Positions 36,936 through 45,055 of a stretch of DNA of 64,000 nt are shown here, in pieces. The DNA lies in the NCBI RefSeq assembly GCF_900182725.1, contig NZ_FXTO01000001.1, positions 410,111-474,110 of the forward strand, read 5' to 3'. This stretch comes from Thalassovita litoralis (GTDB lineage Bacteria; Pseudomonadota; Alphaproteobacteria; Rhodobacterales; Rhodobacteraceae). A program made the position numbers and the translations under genes. How positions within the stretch are numbered: the first letter of the stretch is position 1; each line of letters starts with the position of its first letter. Under the pieces are notes generated by a model that saw only the letters and a program-made list of their open reading frames with translations, searched no databases and was not told the DNA's origin.

Positions 36936-37415
36936 TCAATGCTTGGTCCAACCCGAAGGCCGATGTGTTGCGCGGTTTTCGGGGTCAATTTCATAGAATT
37001 CGCCGTCAATCGTATTCGGATCGGTGGGGCGGCTGTGCATTTGGGTGTTCCCCATCGTAAAGCTTTGAACCCGAATACGTTGACGCAGGTAACGGAATAC
37101 AGCGGTGCGGATACCGGGAACCAGCAGGGCAAAGCCCATCGCATCCGTAAAAAATCCGGGTGTCAGCAGCAGAACGCCGGAAATCAGGATCATTGCACCG
37201 TGGGCCAGCGGCTCGGTTGGATCATCCAGTTCGGAAAAGCTGCGTTGCAGGTTGGCCATGGCCATACGCCCCTGCGCGCGCATCAAAGATGTTCCCAAAA
37301 TCGCCGTAAGCACTACAATCGCCAGCGTTGGCCACATGCCGATCAGACCGCCAACCTGAATGAACAGGGCGATTTCGATGATTGGAACTGCGACAAATGC
37401 GATTAACAGCCACAT
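36936..37415 (-). CDS. fxsA: FxsA family inner membrane protein
   Basis: A 159-residue FxsA-type protein. Transmembrane helices are at about 3-22 ('LLIAFVAVPIIEIALFIQVG'), 30-50 ('TLAIVVLTAILGTSLMRAQG') and 75-100 ('GAMILISGVLLLTPGFFTDA'), with the conserved 'GxxLLxPGFxTDxxG' motif. The C-terminus is polar (about 110-159, ending 'RPSGWTKH'). In E. coli FxsA overexpression blocks exclusion of phage T7; its normal role is unknown. Confidence 0.9.
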   Translation of the reverse strand: MWLLIAFVAVPIIEIALFIQVGGLIGMWPTLAIVVLTAILGTSLMRAQGRMAMANLQRSFSELDDPTEPLAHGAMILISGVLLLTPGFFTDAMGFALLVPGIRTAVFRYLRQRIRVQSFTMGNTQMHSRPTDPNTIDGEFYEIDPENRATHRPSGWTKH

Positions 37416-37519
37416 GGCTTACTCTCCTTTCGTGCGGGTGCGGTGGACTTGGCCGCCGGTAGCACCTACATAAGGTCCAATATTACAGGTTTAAATGACC
37501 CCCCGATCAAGAGGATCTT

Positions 37520-38176
37520 ATGAACTCGCCTATTTTGCAGCTTCTGGTACTGGCCGGTATCGCGGTTTTCCTTATTCTGCGGCTGAAAAACGTGCTGGGA
37601 ACACGCGAGGGATTTGAAAAGCCCGCCGTGCCGCGTCAGGCGGATGTATCCCAACGTCGCCCCGATCTTTCTGTGATCGAAGGCGGTCCAGATCGGGATA
37701 TCACCGATCATGTCGATGAAGGCAGCGAAAGCGCACAGGCTTTGGCCGCGATGAAACGGTTGGAACCTCACTTTAGCGTGAGCGAATTCATTCAAGGCGC
37801 ACGCGGTGCGTATGAGATGATCCTGCTGGGATTTGAGCGGGGCGAACTGGCAGATATCAAACCCTTCCTTTCGGAAGAAGTGTATGAAACCTTTGCCCAT
37901 GTCGTTGAAGCACGCCATCGGCAGGGGCTTTCGGTCGAAGCCGAATTTATGGGGGTCCGTGAAACGGCCTTGGTCGAGGCTGAATTGCTGCCCGGCAACA
38001 TCGCGGAAATCACGGTTCGGTTTGTTGGCGAACTGGTTTCCGTTGTCCGTGACAGCGCGGGCGAGATTGTCGAAGGTACGCCCAACACCCCCAAGAAACA
38101 GCGCGATGTCTGGACCTTTGCCCGCACGATGGGCACGGACGATCCGAACTGGCAACTTGTTGCCACGGGCGGATGA
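37520..38176 (+). CDS. Tim44-like domain membrane protein (TimA)
   Basis: A 218-residue protein with an N-terminal membrane helix (about 5-25, 'LQLLVLAGIAVFLILRLKNV'), a linker, and a Tim44-like domain from about 95 ('EFIQGARGAYEMILLGFERG', 'LKPFLSEEVYETFAHVVEAR', 'NIAEITVRFVGELVSVVRDS'). Alphaproteobacterial relatives of mitochondrial Tim44 anchor here, and the domain may help insert or transport envelope proteins. A GAGG ribosome site precedes the ATG. Overlaps mltA by 4 bp. Confidence 0.88.
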   Translation: MNSPILQLLVLAGIAVFLILRLKNVLGTREGFEKPAVPRQADVSQRRPDLSVIEGGPDRDITDHVDEGSESAQALAAMKRLEPHFSVSEFIQGARGAYEMILLGFERGELADIKPFLSEEVYETFAHVVEARHRQGLSVEAEFMGVRETALVEAELLPGNIAEITVRFVGELVSVVRDSAGEIVEGTPNTPKKQRDVWTFARTMGTDDPNWQLVATGG

Positions 38177-39207
38177 TCCGGGCGCTTGCGGTAGCGGCGC
38201 TGGGGCTTTTCATGGCGGGATCGGCGCATTCGCAGGAAACCACCTATCGGATTTTGGATTTCCGGGATCTTGATAGGTGGGAACAGGATGATCATGCCGC
38301 CGCGTTGCAGGTGTTTTTAAACACTTGCCCCGATCTGGACGAACCAGATTGGGCATCGTTATGTGCGGTGGCGCAAAACATCAGCAATGCCAAATCGTTT
38401 TTTGAATTGTTTTTCCGCCCCGTCCTGATCGAGGATGGGGCAAAGCCATTGTTTACCGGCTATTTTGAACCGGAACTGGATGGTGCAACCGCGCCGGACG
38501 ATCGGTATCGCTTTCCAATCTATCGTCTTCCGCCAGAGGCAAAAGGCGCCAGCGTTTGGCTGTCGCGCCGGGAGATCGAAACCACGGATGTCATGGCGGG
38601 GCGTGGTCTGGAAATCGCGTGGGTCGATGATCCGGTGGAATTGTTTTTCCTACAAGTACAGGGATCAGGCCGCATTCGTCTGCCAGATGGGCGGCATATT
38701 CGTGTCGGCTATGGAGGAGCAAACGGGCATCCGTATCGTTCCATCGGGGTGGAGCTGATCCGACGCGGGGTTTACAGCCCGCATCAGGTTTCAGCGCAGG
38801 TGATAAAAAACTGGGTGCGGCGCAATCCTGTGGATGGGTTGGAATTGCTACGCCACAATCCGTCTTATGTGTTTTTTCGCACGGTAAACCGGGTATCACC
38901 GGAAAAGGGGCCGCTGGGGGCGATGAACCGATCCGTCACGGAAATGCGATCCCTGGCTGTTGATCCGGCCTTTACCCCGTTGGGGGCGCCGGTCTGGCTG
39001 GAAAAGGACGGGGCCAACCCGATCCGGCGTTTGATGATTGCGCAGGATACCGGGTCAGCCATCAAAGGCGCGCAACGGGCCGATATTTTCTTTGGCACGG
39101 GGGACGAGGCTGGCCGTGCCGCAGGTCGATTGAAAGACCCCGGTCGGATGGTGGTTTTGCTGCCCATTCAACGTGCCTATGCCCTGCTACCGGAGGCCGA
39201 ACAGTGA
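38173..39207 (+). CDS. mltA: Membrane-bound lytic transglycosylase A
   Basis: A 344-residue murein hydrolase that cleaves glycan strands to 1,6-anhydromuropeptides. It has an N-terminal signal ('IRALAVAALGLFMAGSAHSQ', cleavable rather than lipidated), then the MltA domain with 'FTGYFEPELDGA', 'VQGSGRIRLPDGRHIRVGYG' and the 3D (double-psi barrel) domain 'LMIAQDTGSAIKGAQRADIF' carrying the catalytic Asp, with 'GTGDEAGRAAGRLKDPGRMV'. It overlaps the Tim44-like gene and smr. Confidence 0.94.
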   Translation: MIRALAVAALGLFMAGSAHSQETTYRILDFRDLDRWEQDDHAAALQVFLNTCPDLDEPDWASLCAVAQNISNAKSFFELFFRPVLIEDGAKPLFTGYFEPELDGATAPDDRYRFPIYRLPPEAKGASVWLSRREIETTDVMAGRGLEIAWVDDPVELFFLQVQGSGRIRLPDGRHIRVGYGGANGHPYRSIGVELIRRGVYSPHQVSAQVIKNWVRRNPVDGLELLRHNPSYVFFRTVNRVSPEKGPLGAMNRSVTEMRSLAVDPAFTPLGAPVWLEKDGANPIRRLMIAQDTGSAIKGAQRADIFFGTGDEAGRAAGRLKDPGRMVVLLPIQRAYALLPEAEQ

Positions 39208-39785
39208 GCCGCCGGAAACTGACCGAGGACGAGGTAGAGCTTTGGCGCAAAGTCGCGGAAAGCACCGCGCGAATGCACCCAGAACGGAAACCGGGTGCAT
39301 TGCCCAAGCCCAAGCCCCATAAAGTACCAAAGCCGCGCTTGCCGATGCCGGATTTTACCGTTGGGCAAACCGCGTCGATCCGTAATACCCCGCATGATTT
39401 GCAGCCGGGTATTGCCGACAGTCTGAATGCCGCGCCGTTGCGGATGGATAAAAAATCCTTTGGCCGGATGAAGCGCGGAAAACTGGTGCCCGAAGACCGG
39501 ATTGATTTGCATGGCATGACGCTGGATCGCGCCCATCCTGTGTTGACCCGGTTTATCCTGCGGACCCACGCCCAAGGGATGCGTCTGGTGCTGGTTATCA
39601 CAGGCAAGGGTAAAACCAAGGAAGATGACGGCCCTATCCCCGTGCGTCGCGGTGTGTTGAAACATAACGTGCCGCAATGGCTGGCAATGCCGCCGCTGAG
39701 CGGGCTGGTGCTACAGGTGACGCAGGCCCATATCAGCCACGGCGGCACCGGGGCGTATTACGTTTACCTGCGCAGGCAGCGTTAA
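39204..39785 (+). CDS. Smr-domain endonuclease-like protein
   Basis: A 193-residue protein with a basic N-terminal tail (1-60, 'KPGALPKPKPHKVPKPRLPM') and a C-terminal Smr domain: 'RIDLHGMTLDRAHPVLTRFI' (LDLHG motif) and 'LVLVITGKGKTKED' (TGxGxxSxxG-like). Smr proteins cut nicked or cruciform DNA or RNA. It ends 2 bp inside the convergent hydrolase gene. The substrate is unknown. Confidence 0.9.
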   Translation: MSRRKLTEDEVELWRKVAESTARMHPERKPGALPKPKPHKVPKPRLPMPDFTVGQTASIRNTPHDLQPGIADSLNAAPLRMDKKSFGRMKRGKLVPEDRIDLHGMTLDRAHPVLTRFILRTHAQGMRLVLVITGKGKTKEDDGPIPVRRGVLKHNVPQWLAMPPLSGLVLQVTQAHISHGGTGAYYVYLRRQR

Positions 39786-40903
39786 TTCTGTAATCCCAGC
39801 GGATTTTGCAGCAGCAGGGGCGACAGGATCAGCTTTGTCGCACTTTGCACGGTCAGCGCGGTTCCCGGCAACAGCCCAACATGCCCGCCCGCATCGCGGT
39901 TAAAGGTGGTGCTGACGGCTTCGCTGTTGCGCAGCAGTTCAATCAACAGGGGCGACGTTCCCAGCGTGAAATGGCCACTTCCGGTTTTCGCGGCGAATTC
40001 GGATACATCCACCACCGTCACGGGTAGTTCTGCGATTTCGGTCGGGTCCGTCAGGATACCCAGCCGCTTTTTATCGCCATTGATCCGGGATGACAGTTGC
40101 AGCGCACGATCTTTGGTCGATACGAAAATCACAAAGGGTTCGGGCAATTCCCGGAACCGTTTGGATTGCTGTTTGAACACTTCGACATCCAGATCAGGGG
40201 ATACCAGAACCACGCCGCCCAAATTCCGGTCTGTCCAGTGCGGTGTAGCGATTTCAATCTGGCGCATGGTTTCCATCACCAGCATGGACCCCAGCGAATG
40301 CCCGATTACGATAATCCGGTCTGGCCCTGCGGCGCTGATCTGGCGCAGCAGTTCCTCTAATCCGTCGCGGGCATACAGCACGCTGTCCCGGTCATAGGTA
40401 TAGCCCAAGGGATGCGCGGCACTGGGCCATGAATAATGCACCGCCACGCCGGGCAGTTTGAAATCGTGCATCAACTGAACCGTGCGAAACACCCCGTCGG
40501 CAAAGCTGTTGTTATAGCCATGTACATATAGCAGCACATCGCGCGATCCGGGTTTCTGCCGGTGAATTTCGCGGCTTAATTCGCGGGAAAAGGCGCGTTT
40601 ATCGGGGAAATCTGTTCGGTCGGTGAAGGTAAAGAATTTTTCAGGTGCCACGATGGCCGGTTTGAACCGGATCGGCCCGCCGTGATGGTTTGGGGGAACG
40701 GAAACCCCGACTTCGACAAAATCCAGATTTTGCGCCCGGTCTGTACCGAACCAGCCGCTGGGGGTTCGTTTGCGTAATGTGGCTACAAAAGCCCGATAAG
40801 GTGTTCCAACCTTTGCCGCCTCGGGTGCCATACGGACCAAGGCCCGGTCGCTGCATCCCGCCACCAGTACAAATACAAAAACAAATCGCCAGATCAAAAA
40901 CAC
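39782..40903 (-). CDS. DUF900 alpha/beta-hydrolase-like lipoprotein
   Basis: A 373-residue protein with a lipobox near the start ('VFVLVAGCS', Cys 17). It contains a serine-hydrolase fold of the DUF900 group: 'DVLLYVHGYNNSFADGVFRT' (oxyanion segment), 'PGVAVHYSWPSAAHPLGYTY' and the nucleophile elbow 'IIVIGHSLGSMLVMETMRQI'. The late 'GSGHFTLG' may supply the His. A GTG start at 40903 is used because no ATG gives the lipobox. Function is unknown; it is likely anchored in the outer or inner membrane. Confidence 0.82.
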   Translation of the reverse strand: MFLIWRFVFVFVLVAGCSDRALVRMAPEAAKVGTPYRAFVATLRKRTPSGWFGTDRAQNLDFVEVGVSVPPNHHGGPIRFKPAIVAPEKFFTFTDRTDFPDKRAFSRELSREIHRQKPGSRDVLLYVHGYNNSFADGVFRTVQLMHDFKLPGVAVHYSWPSAAHPLGYTYDRDSVLYARDGLEELLRQISAAGPDRIIVIGHSLGSMLVMETMRQIEIATPHWTDRNLGGVVLVSPDLDVEVFKQQSKRFRELPEPFVIFVSTKDRALQLSSRINGDKKRLGILTDPTEIAELPVTVVDVSEFAAKTGSGHFTLGTSPLLIELLRNSEAVSTTFNRDAGGHVGLLPGTALTVQSATKLILSPLLLQNPLGLQN

Positions 40904-40957
40904 GGTTCACACGCCCCCGCAGGTTACGGGGACGTTATCCGCGAAGCTGGTTTGACG

Positions 40958-42265
40958 CTAGAGCACATAGCGGCTGACATCGGCGGATTTTGTCAGTTCA
41001 CCAAGGTTCTGTTGCACGAAATCCGCGTTCACCGTTACCGATTGTCCGGCCCGATCCGGCGCAGCAAAGGACAGTTCCTCGAACACGCGTTCCATGACCG
41101 TGTACAGCCGCCGTGCGCCGATATTTTCGATTGTCTGGTTCACGTCCGCGGCGATTTTCGCCAATACGGCAATGCCATCGTCAGTGAAATCAACGGTCAC
41201 TTCTTCGGTTGCCATCAGGGCGGTGTATTGCCGGGTCAGCGCGTTATCCGTTTCGGTCAGGATGCGCACGAAATCCCCTTCGGTCAGGGCTTTCAGTTCC
41301 ACCCGGATCGGCAAACGTCCCTGCAATTCCGGCAGAAGATCCGACGGTTTGGCAATGTGAAACGCCCCCGAAGCAATAAACAGAATATGATCCGTTTTCA
41401 CCGGGCCGTATTTGGTGGACACGGTTGTGCCTTCGATCAGGGGCAGCAAATCGCGCTGCACACCTTCGCGGCTGACATCGGCTCCCCGCGCATCGGACCG
41501 GGCACAAACCTTGTCAATTTCATCCAGAAACACGATACCGTTCTGTTCCACGGCCGCGACAGCCGCGCGGGTTACGGTTTCGTCGTCCAGCAGCTTGTCT
41601 GCTTCGTCCGCGATCAGGATTTCATAGCTTTCTGCCACGGTCATTTTACGGCGCACAGTACGCCCGCCAAAGGCTTTGCCGAATATATCGCCCAGATTCA
41701 TCATGCCCATCTGGCTGCCGGGCTGACCGGGAATATCAAACATCGGCATCGGGCCGGAGGTATCGGCCACATCCAGTTCGATCACGGTATTGTCCAGCTC
41801 ACCCGCCTGCAATTTCTTGCGGAACATTTCGCGGGTGGCGTCGCGGGCGTCTTTGCCTGCGATGGCTTCGATCACGCGTTCTTCGGCGGATTCATAGGCT
41901 TTCGCCTTCACATCTTCGCGCATGTGGTCGCGCGTCATTGCGATGGAGGAATCCACAAGATCGCGGATGATCTGTTCCACATCGCGCCCGACATAGCCGA
42001 CTTCGGTAAACTTGGTGGCTTCAACCTTGATAAAGGGCGCACGTGCCAGTTTGGCCAGTCGGCGGCTGATTTCAGTTTTCCCAACGCCGGTGGGACCGAT
42101 CATCAGGATGTTTTTGGGATAGACCTCTTCGCGCAGATCGTCGGAAAGTTGCTTACGCCGCCAGCGATTGCGCAGGGCTACGGCCACGGCACGCTTTGCA
42201 TCTTTCTGGCCGATAATGAATCGATCCAGTTCGCTGACGATTTCACGGGGGGTCAGGTCGGTCAT
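40958..42265 (-). CDS. hslU: HslU, ATPase subunit of the HslUV protease
   Basis: A 435-residue AAA+ unfoldase. Walker A '[20 protein letters not shown]', pore loop '[15 protein letters not shown]', the intermediate domain (about 105-240, '[18 protein letters not shown]'), Walker B '[13 protein letters not shown]' and the C-terminal tail '[14 protein letters not shown]' that docks in HslV are complete. The ATG at 42265 begins the typical '[19 protein letters not shown]'. It is separated from hslV by the opposing WYL gene. Confidence 0.97.
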   Translation of the reverse strand: MTDLTPREIVSELDRFIIGQKDAKRAVAVALRNRWRRKQLSDDLREEVYPKNILMIGPTGVGKTEISRRLAKLARAPFIKVEATKFTEVGYVGRDVEQIIRDLVDSSIAMTRDHMREDVKAKAYESAEERVIEAIAGKDARDATREMFRKKLQAGELDNTVIELDVADTSGPMPMFDIPGQPGSQMGMMNLGDIFGKAFGGRTVRRKMTVAESYEILIADEADKLLDDETVTRAAVAAVEQNGIVFLDEIDKVCARSDARGADVSREGVQRDLLPLIEGTTVSTKYGPVKTDHILFIASGAFHIAKPSDLLPELQGRLPIRVELKALTEGDFVRILTETDNALTRQYTALMATEEVTVDFTDDGIAVLAKIAADVNQTIENIGARRLYTVMERVFEELSFAAPDRAGQSVTVNADFVQQNLGELTKSADVSRYVL

Positions 42266-42369
42266 GCTTTGGCTCCTTTGTCCTGCCAACACGTAAGCGG
42301 TACGTGCATGTCCTTCAACCCGCCATGAAATAGCTTCTGACAAATGCCGCGATGTGCTATCTATCGGGC

Positions 42370-43029
42370 ATGAAATTGCTACGATTTATTCAAGATTTTT
42401 TTGCCAATCGACGTAAGAACGCGGACCCGCCTGCGGGGTCCGGCCTGTCGCGTCGGCAGTTTGCTGGGGCTGCGCTTGGGATGGCGGCCCTGCCGGGGGC
42501 AGCATCAGGCGCGGCGTTGGATTTACCGGCGCTTGCGGCGCTGCCACGGGGGCAGTTGGCGTTGATCATCCGCAATTTGGCCGGGTTAAACGCGGGAACC
42601 GATCCTGTTTTGAAGCAGGATTGCCAAAGAATGATTGCGGATATCGGCCAAATTCTGCCCGAAGCAGAAAAGCTGTTGGAACTGCATCAGCTTTATCGCC
42701 CAATGCGGCAGTACCACACATCAGAAGCCGAGGATGCGCGGGGCCTGTCGGTTTTGCACGATGCTTGCCTGTTTTCGCGCCCGGTATCGTTTGATTATAC
42801 GGACCTGAAGGGGCAAAAAACATCGCGCCGGGTGCTTCCCATCGAAATCGTGCATCCCGCGACTGGGATTCAGCTTTTGGCATGGTGTGAAAAGCGGCAG
42901 GCCCACAGGAAATTCTTTGTCAAAGAAATTCACGGCCTGCGTGTTCACGCCGGTGATTTCAGCGCCCGGCGGGCGGATCTGATCCAGGGGGCCATTGAGG
43001 AAAGGCAAGACTGGGAAGATTCGTATTAA
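42370..43029 (+). CDS. WYL-like domain protein with a Tat-like signal
   Basis: A 219-residue product of unclear function. The N-terminus has a twin-arginine-like motif (SRRQFAG, about residues 27-33) and a hydrophobic stretch ending in 'ASGA', which would direct it out of the cytoplasm if real. The C-terminal region (about 140-205) looks like a WYL domain: '[20 protein letters not shown]', '[20 protein letters not shown]'. WYL domains normally sense ligands inside the cell, often with DNA-binding helices, none of which is seen. It lies on the opposite strand between hslV and hslU. Domain call is moderate; export is inferred. Confidence 0.65.
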   Translation: MKLLRFIQDFFANRRKNADPPAGSGLSRRQFAGAALGMAALPGAASGAALDLPALAALPRGQLALIIRNLAGLNAGTDPVLKQDCQRMIADIGQILPEAEKLLELHQLYRPMRQYHTSEAEDARGLSVLHDACLFSRPVSFDYTDLKGQKTSRRVLPIEIVHPATGIQLLAWCEKRQAHRKFFVKEIHGLRVHAGDFSARRADLIQGAIEERQDWEDSY

Positions 43030-43032
43030 CCC

Positions 43033-43593
43033 CTAGCTTTTGCGGATGGTTTCCACGGTCAGATTGCCGTTGGTGTAAACGCAGATGTCAGCGGCGATGC
43101 CCATTGCCTTGCGGGCGATTTGTTCGGCGCTTTGGTCGCTGTCCATCAATGCCCGCGCGGCGGCCAGCGCATAGTTGCCACCCGATCCGATCGCCGTCAC
43201 ATCATGTTCGGGTTCCAGAACGTCGCCCGCGCCGGTGATCACGAAAATATCCGCGCCGTCGGACACGATCAGCATCGCTTCCAGCTTTTGCAGGTATTTA
43301 TCGGTGCGCCAGTCCTTTGCCAGTTCTACGCTGGCACGGGCCAGTTGGCCGGGCGTAGCTTCCAGTTTTGCCTCTAGCCGTTCCAGCAGGGTAAAGGCAT
43401 CGGCGGTTGATCCGGCGAACCCGGCCACCACGTCATATCCGCCGGGCGACAGGCGGCGCACCTTGCGGGCGGTTCCCTTGATCACTGTTTGACCCAGCGA
43501 TACCTGCCCGTCGCCTGCAATCACGACTTCGCCGTCTTTTTTCACACCGATGATTGTGGTGCCGTGCCATCCGGGGAATTTATCGTCCGCCAT
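43033..43593 (-). CDS. hslV: HslV, peptidase subunit of the HslUV protease
   Basis: A 186-residue proteasome-like N-terminal hydrolase. The catalytic threonine is T12 in 'WHGTTIIGV', after an 11-residue leader that is removed on maturation. '[18 protein letters not shown]' and '[14 protein letters not shown]' are family motifs. A heat-shock-type promoter is possible at 43618-43650. Unlike the usual hslVU operon, an opposing gene sits between it and hslU. Confidence 0.96.
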   Translation of the reverse strand: MADDKFPGWHGTTIIGVKKDGEVVIAGDGQVSLGQTVIKGTARKVRRLSPGGYDVVAGFAGSTADAFTLLERLEAKLEATPGQLARASVELAKDWRTDKYLQKLEAMLIVSDGADIFVITGAGDVLEPEHDVTAIGSGGNYALAAARALMDSDQSAEQIARKAMGIAADICVYTNGNLTVETIRKS

Positions 43594-43617
43594 CGCGCCC
43601 TCCGTTTGCTTGTTGGC

Positions 43618-43650
43618 CTATATGGAACCTGTACGCCGGACGCACAAGGG
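43618..43650 (-). promoter_or_regulatory. Possible RpoH-type heat-shock promoter of hslV
   Basis: On the minus strand CCCTTG and CCATATAG are about 19 bp apart, close to the alphaproteobacterial RpoH pattern (CTTG then C-rich/AT -10), and 25 bp before the hslV ATG. Spacing is one or two bases long. Confidence 0.3.
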
Positions 43651-43705
43651 TTGCCGCCTGTTACTGGCGCTTGCCCGCCCCCGATCCCGGCGCTAGCCTA
43701 CGGTC

Positions 43706-44626
43706 ATGAGCGAGCAGAAAACCCTGCGTTTCTATCTTGAGGATGGGCTGCGAGACAGCGCCCAAAAGGGAACGCATAACTTCATTGGAAAACTAGTTTC
43801 GGTGGTGCAATCCGCCGGGTTTTCCGTGGCGTTTCATTCCAATTCCGATCTGGAACGCGCGGCCAGCAGGGCGCGAGGCGGATACGCATTGTTTCACATG
43901 GAACAACCGACCACGGACAGGGGGCTGACGTTTCGGCGGGTTTATCATTATCCGTTCTGGGCGATTGAACCCACGAACGAACGCTGGAACTGGCGGGTGG
44001 CGCAAACACGGTTTGATCCTGACAAAACAGACCCTAAAAAGGCGAAAACATTCTATCGGCGTTGGCAAAACCACTTGTTTGGTGACGCAGCAACACAGAC
44101 CAGCCGCGATGGATTTATCTATGTTCCGCTTCAGGGCCGGTTGCTGGAACGGCGGTCATTCCAGCTTGTCAGTCCGGTTGAAATGATTGCATCGGTGTTG
44201 CAGCACGATCCGAAAAAGCGCGTGATCGCAACGCTACACCCATCAGAAACATATTCACGCGAAGAACAGAAACGACTGGAGCAACTGGAACAGCGGTTTT
44301 CCAATCTGTCCTTGCGGCAAGGGGGGATGAACGATCTGCTGCAACGCTGTGATTATGTTGTGACACAGAATTCATCGGTGGCGTTCAACGGATATTTCTT
44401 TGGCAAGCCCTGCGTGTTGTTTGCCCAAAGTGATTTCCATCACATCGCGGCCAGCGTGGCCCATATGGGGGTGGCGAACGCGTTTGATACCGTGCGGGAT
44501 ATGCAGCCGGATTATGCGCGTTACATCCACTGGTTCTGGCAGGACATGTCCATCAACGCGGGCCGCGCCGGGGCCGAAGAAAAAATCGCCGCCGCTTTGC
44601 GCCGCGCAGGGTGGCCGATTGAATGA
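43706..44626 (+). CDS. Capsule polysaccharide biosynthesis-like protein (glycosyltransferase fold)
   Basis: A 306-residue soluble protein I do not recognise firmly. The C-terminal half has 'VIATLHPSETYSREEQKRLE' and 'CDYVVTQNSSVAFNGYFFGK' then 'PCVLF', a pattern (N-S-S/T-V before G-x-P) shared by capsule-synthesis and Kdo-transferase-like glycosyltransferases of the GT-B type. No membrane segment or signal is seen, so it is cytoplasmic. It stands alone beside hslV and trxA, without other capsule genes. A trxA terminator hairpin follows its stop codon. Function is open. Confidence 0.55.
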   Translation: MSEQKTLRFYLEDGLRDSAQKGTHNFIGKLVSVVQSAGFSVAFHSNSDLERAASRARGGYALFHMEQPTTDRGLTFRRVYHYPFWAIEPTNERWNWRVAQTRFDPDKTDPKKAKTFYRRWQNHLFGDAATQTSRDGFIYVPLQGRLLERRSFQLVSPVEMIASVLQHDPKKRVIATLHPSETYSREEQKRLEQLEQRFSNLSLRQGGMNDLLQRCDYVVTQNSSVAFNGYFFGKPCVLFAQSDFHHIAASVAHMGVANAFDTVRDMQPDYARYIHWFWQDMSINAGRAGAEEKIAAALRRAGWPIE

Positions 44627-44654
44627 AAAAACCCCGGCAAAAACCGGGGCTTTT
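44626..44654. terminator. Terminator of trxA (also usable for the convergent gene)
   Basis: CCCCGG (44632-44637) and CCGGGG (44644-44649) form a 6-bp stem; the minus-strand transcript ends GGGG then six T. On the plus strand CTTTT follows, so it may act both ways. Confidence 0.8.
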
Positions 44655-44676
44655 GAAATTCTGGCTTTCGGATGGA

Positions 44677-44997
44677 TCAGATCGAATCCTGAATCCATGC
44701 TTGCAGCGAAGCTTTGGGTGCTGCGCCTGCGCGGTTGGACACGACCTGACCATCCTTGAAGATGAACAGCGCGGGGATGCCACGCACGCCCATTGCAGCA
44801 GCCGAATTCGGGTTCTGGTCCACATCGACCTTGGCGATTTTGACCTTGCCTTCCATTTCGGCGGCCAGTTCTTCCAATGCCGGGCCGATCTGTTTGCAGG
44901 GGCCGCACCATTCAGCCCAGAAATCCACCACAACGGGGATATCGGAATTTTTCACTTCGGCGTCGAAGGTCGCATCGGTTACGGCAACAGTGGCCAT
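44677..44997 (-). CDS. trxA: Thioredoxin
   Basis: A 106-residue cytoplasmic disulfide reductase. The redox motif is '[20 protein letters not shown]' (WCGPC), with cis-Pro segment '[18 protein letters not shown]' and the conserved '[15 protein letters not shown]'. It is preceded by addA on the same strand (59 bp away), the end of a long leftward gene run. A hairpin terminator follows. Confidence 0.97.
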   Translation of the reverse strand: MATVAVTDATFDAEVKNSDIPVVVDFWAEWCGPCKQIGPALEELAAEMEGKVKIAKVDVDQNPNSAAAMGVRGIPALFIFKDGQVVSNRAGAAPKASLQAWIQDSI

Positions 44998-45055
44998 GAG
45001 TCTTCTCCTGAAAGAGTGGGTTTGAACAGGAACCTAGAAAGCCAACCCCCCACCG

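Noticed and set aside
43890..43905. TGTTTCACATGGAACA, parS-like sequence
   Set aside because: The palindrome centre is broken (CACATG) and the symmetry is lost; likely chance in coding DNA.
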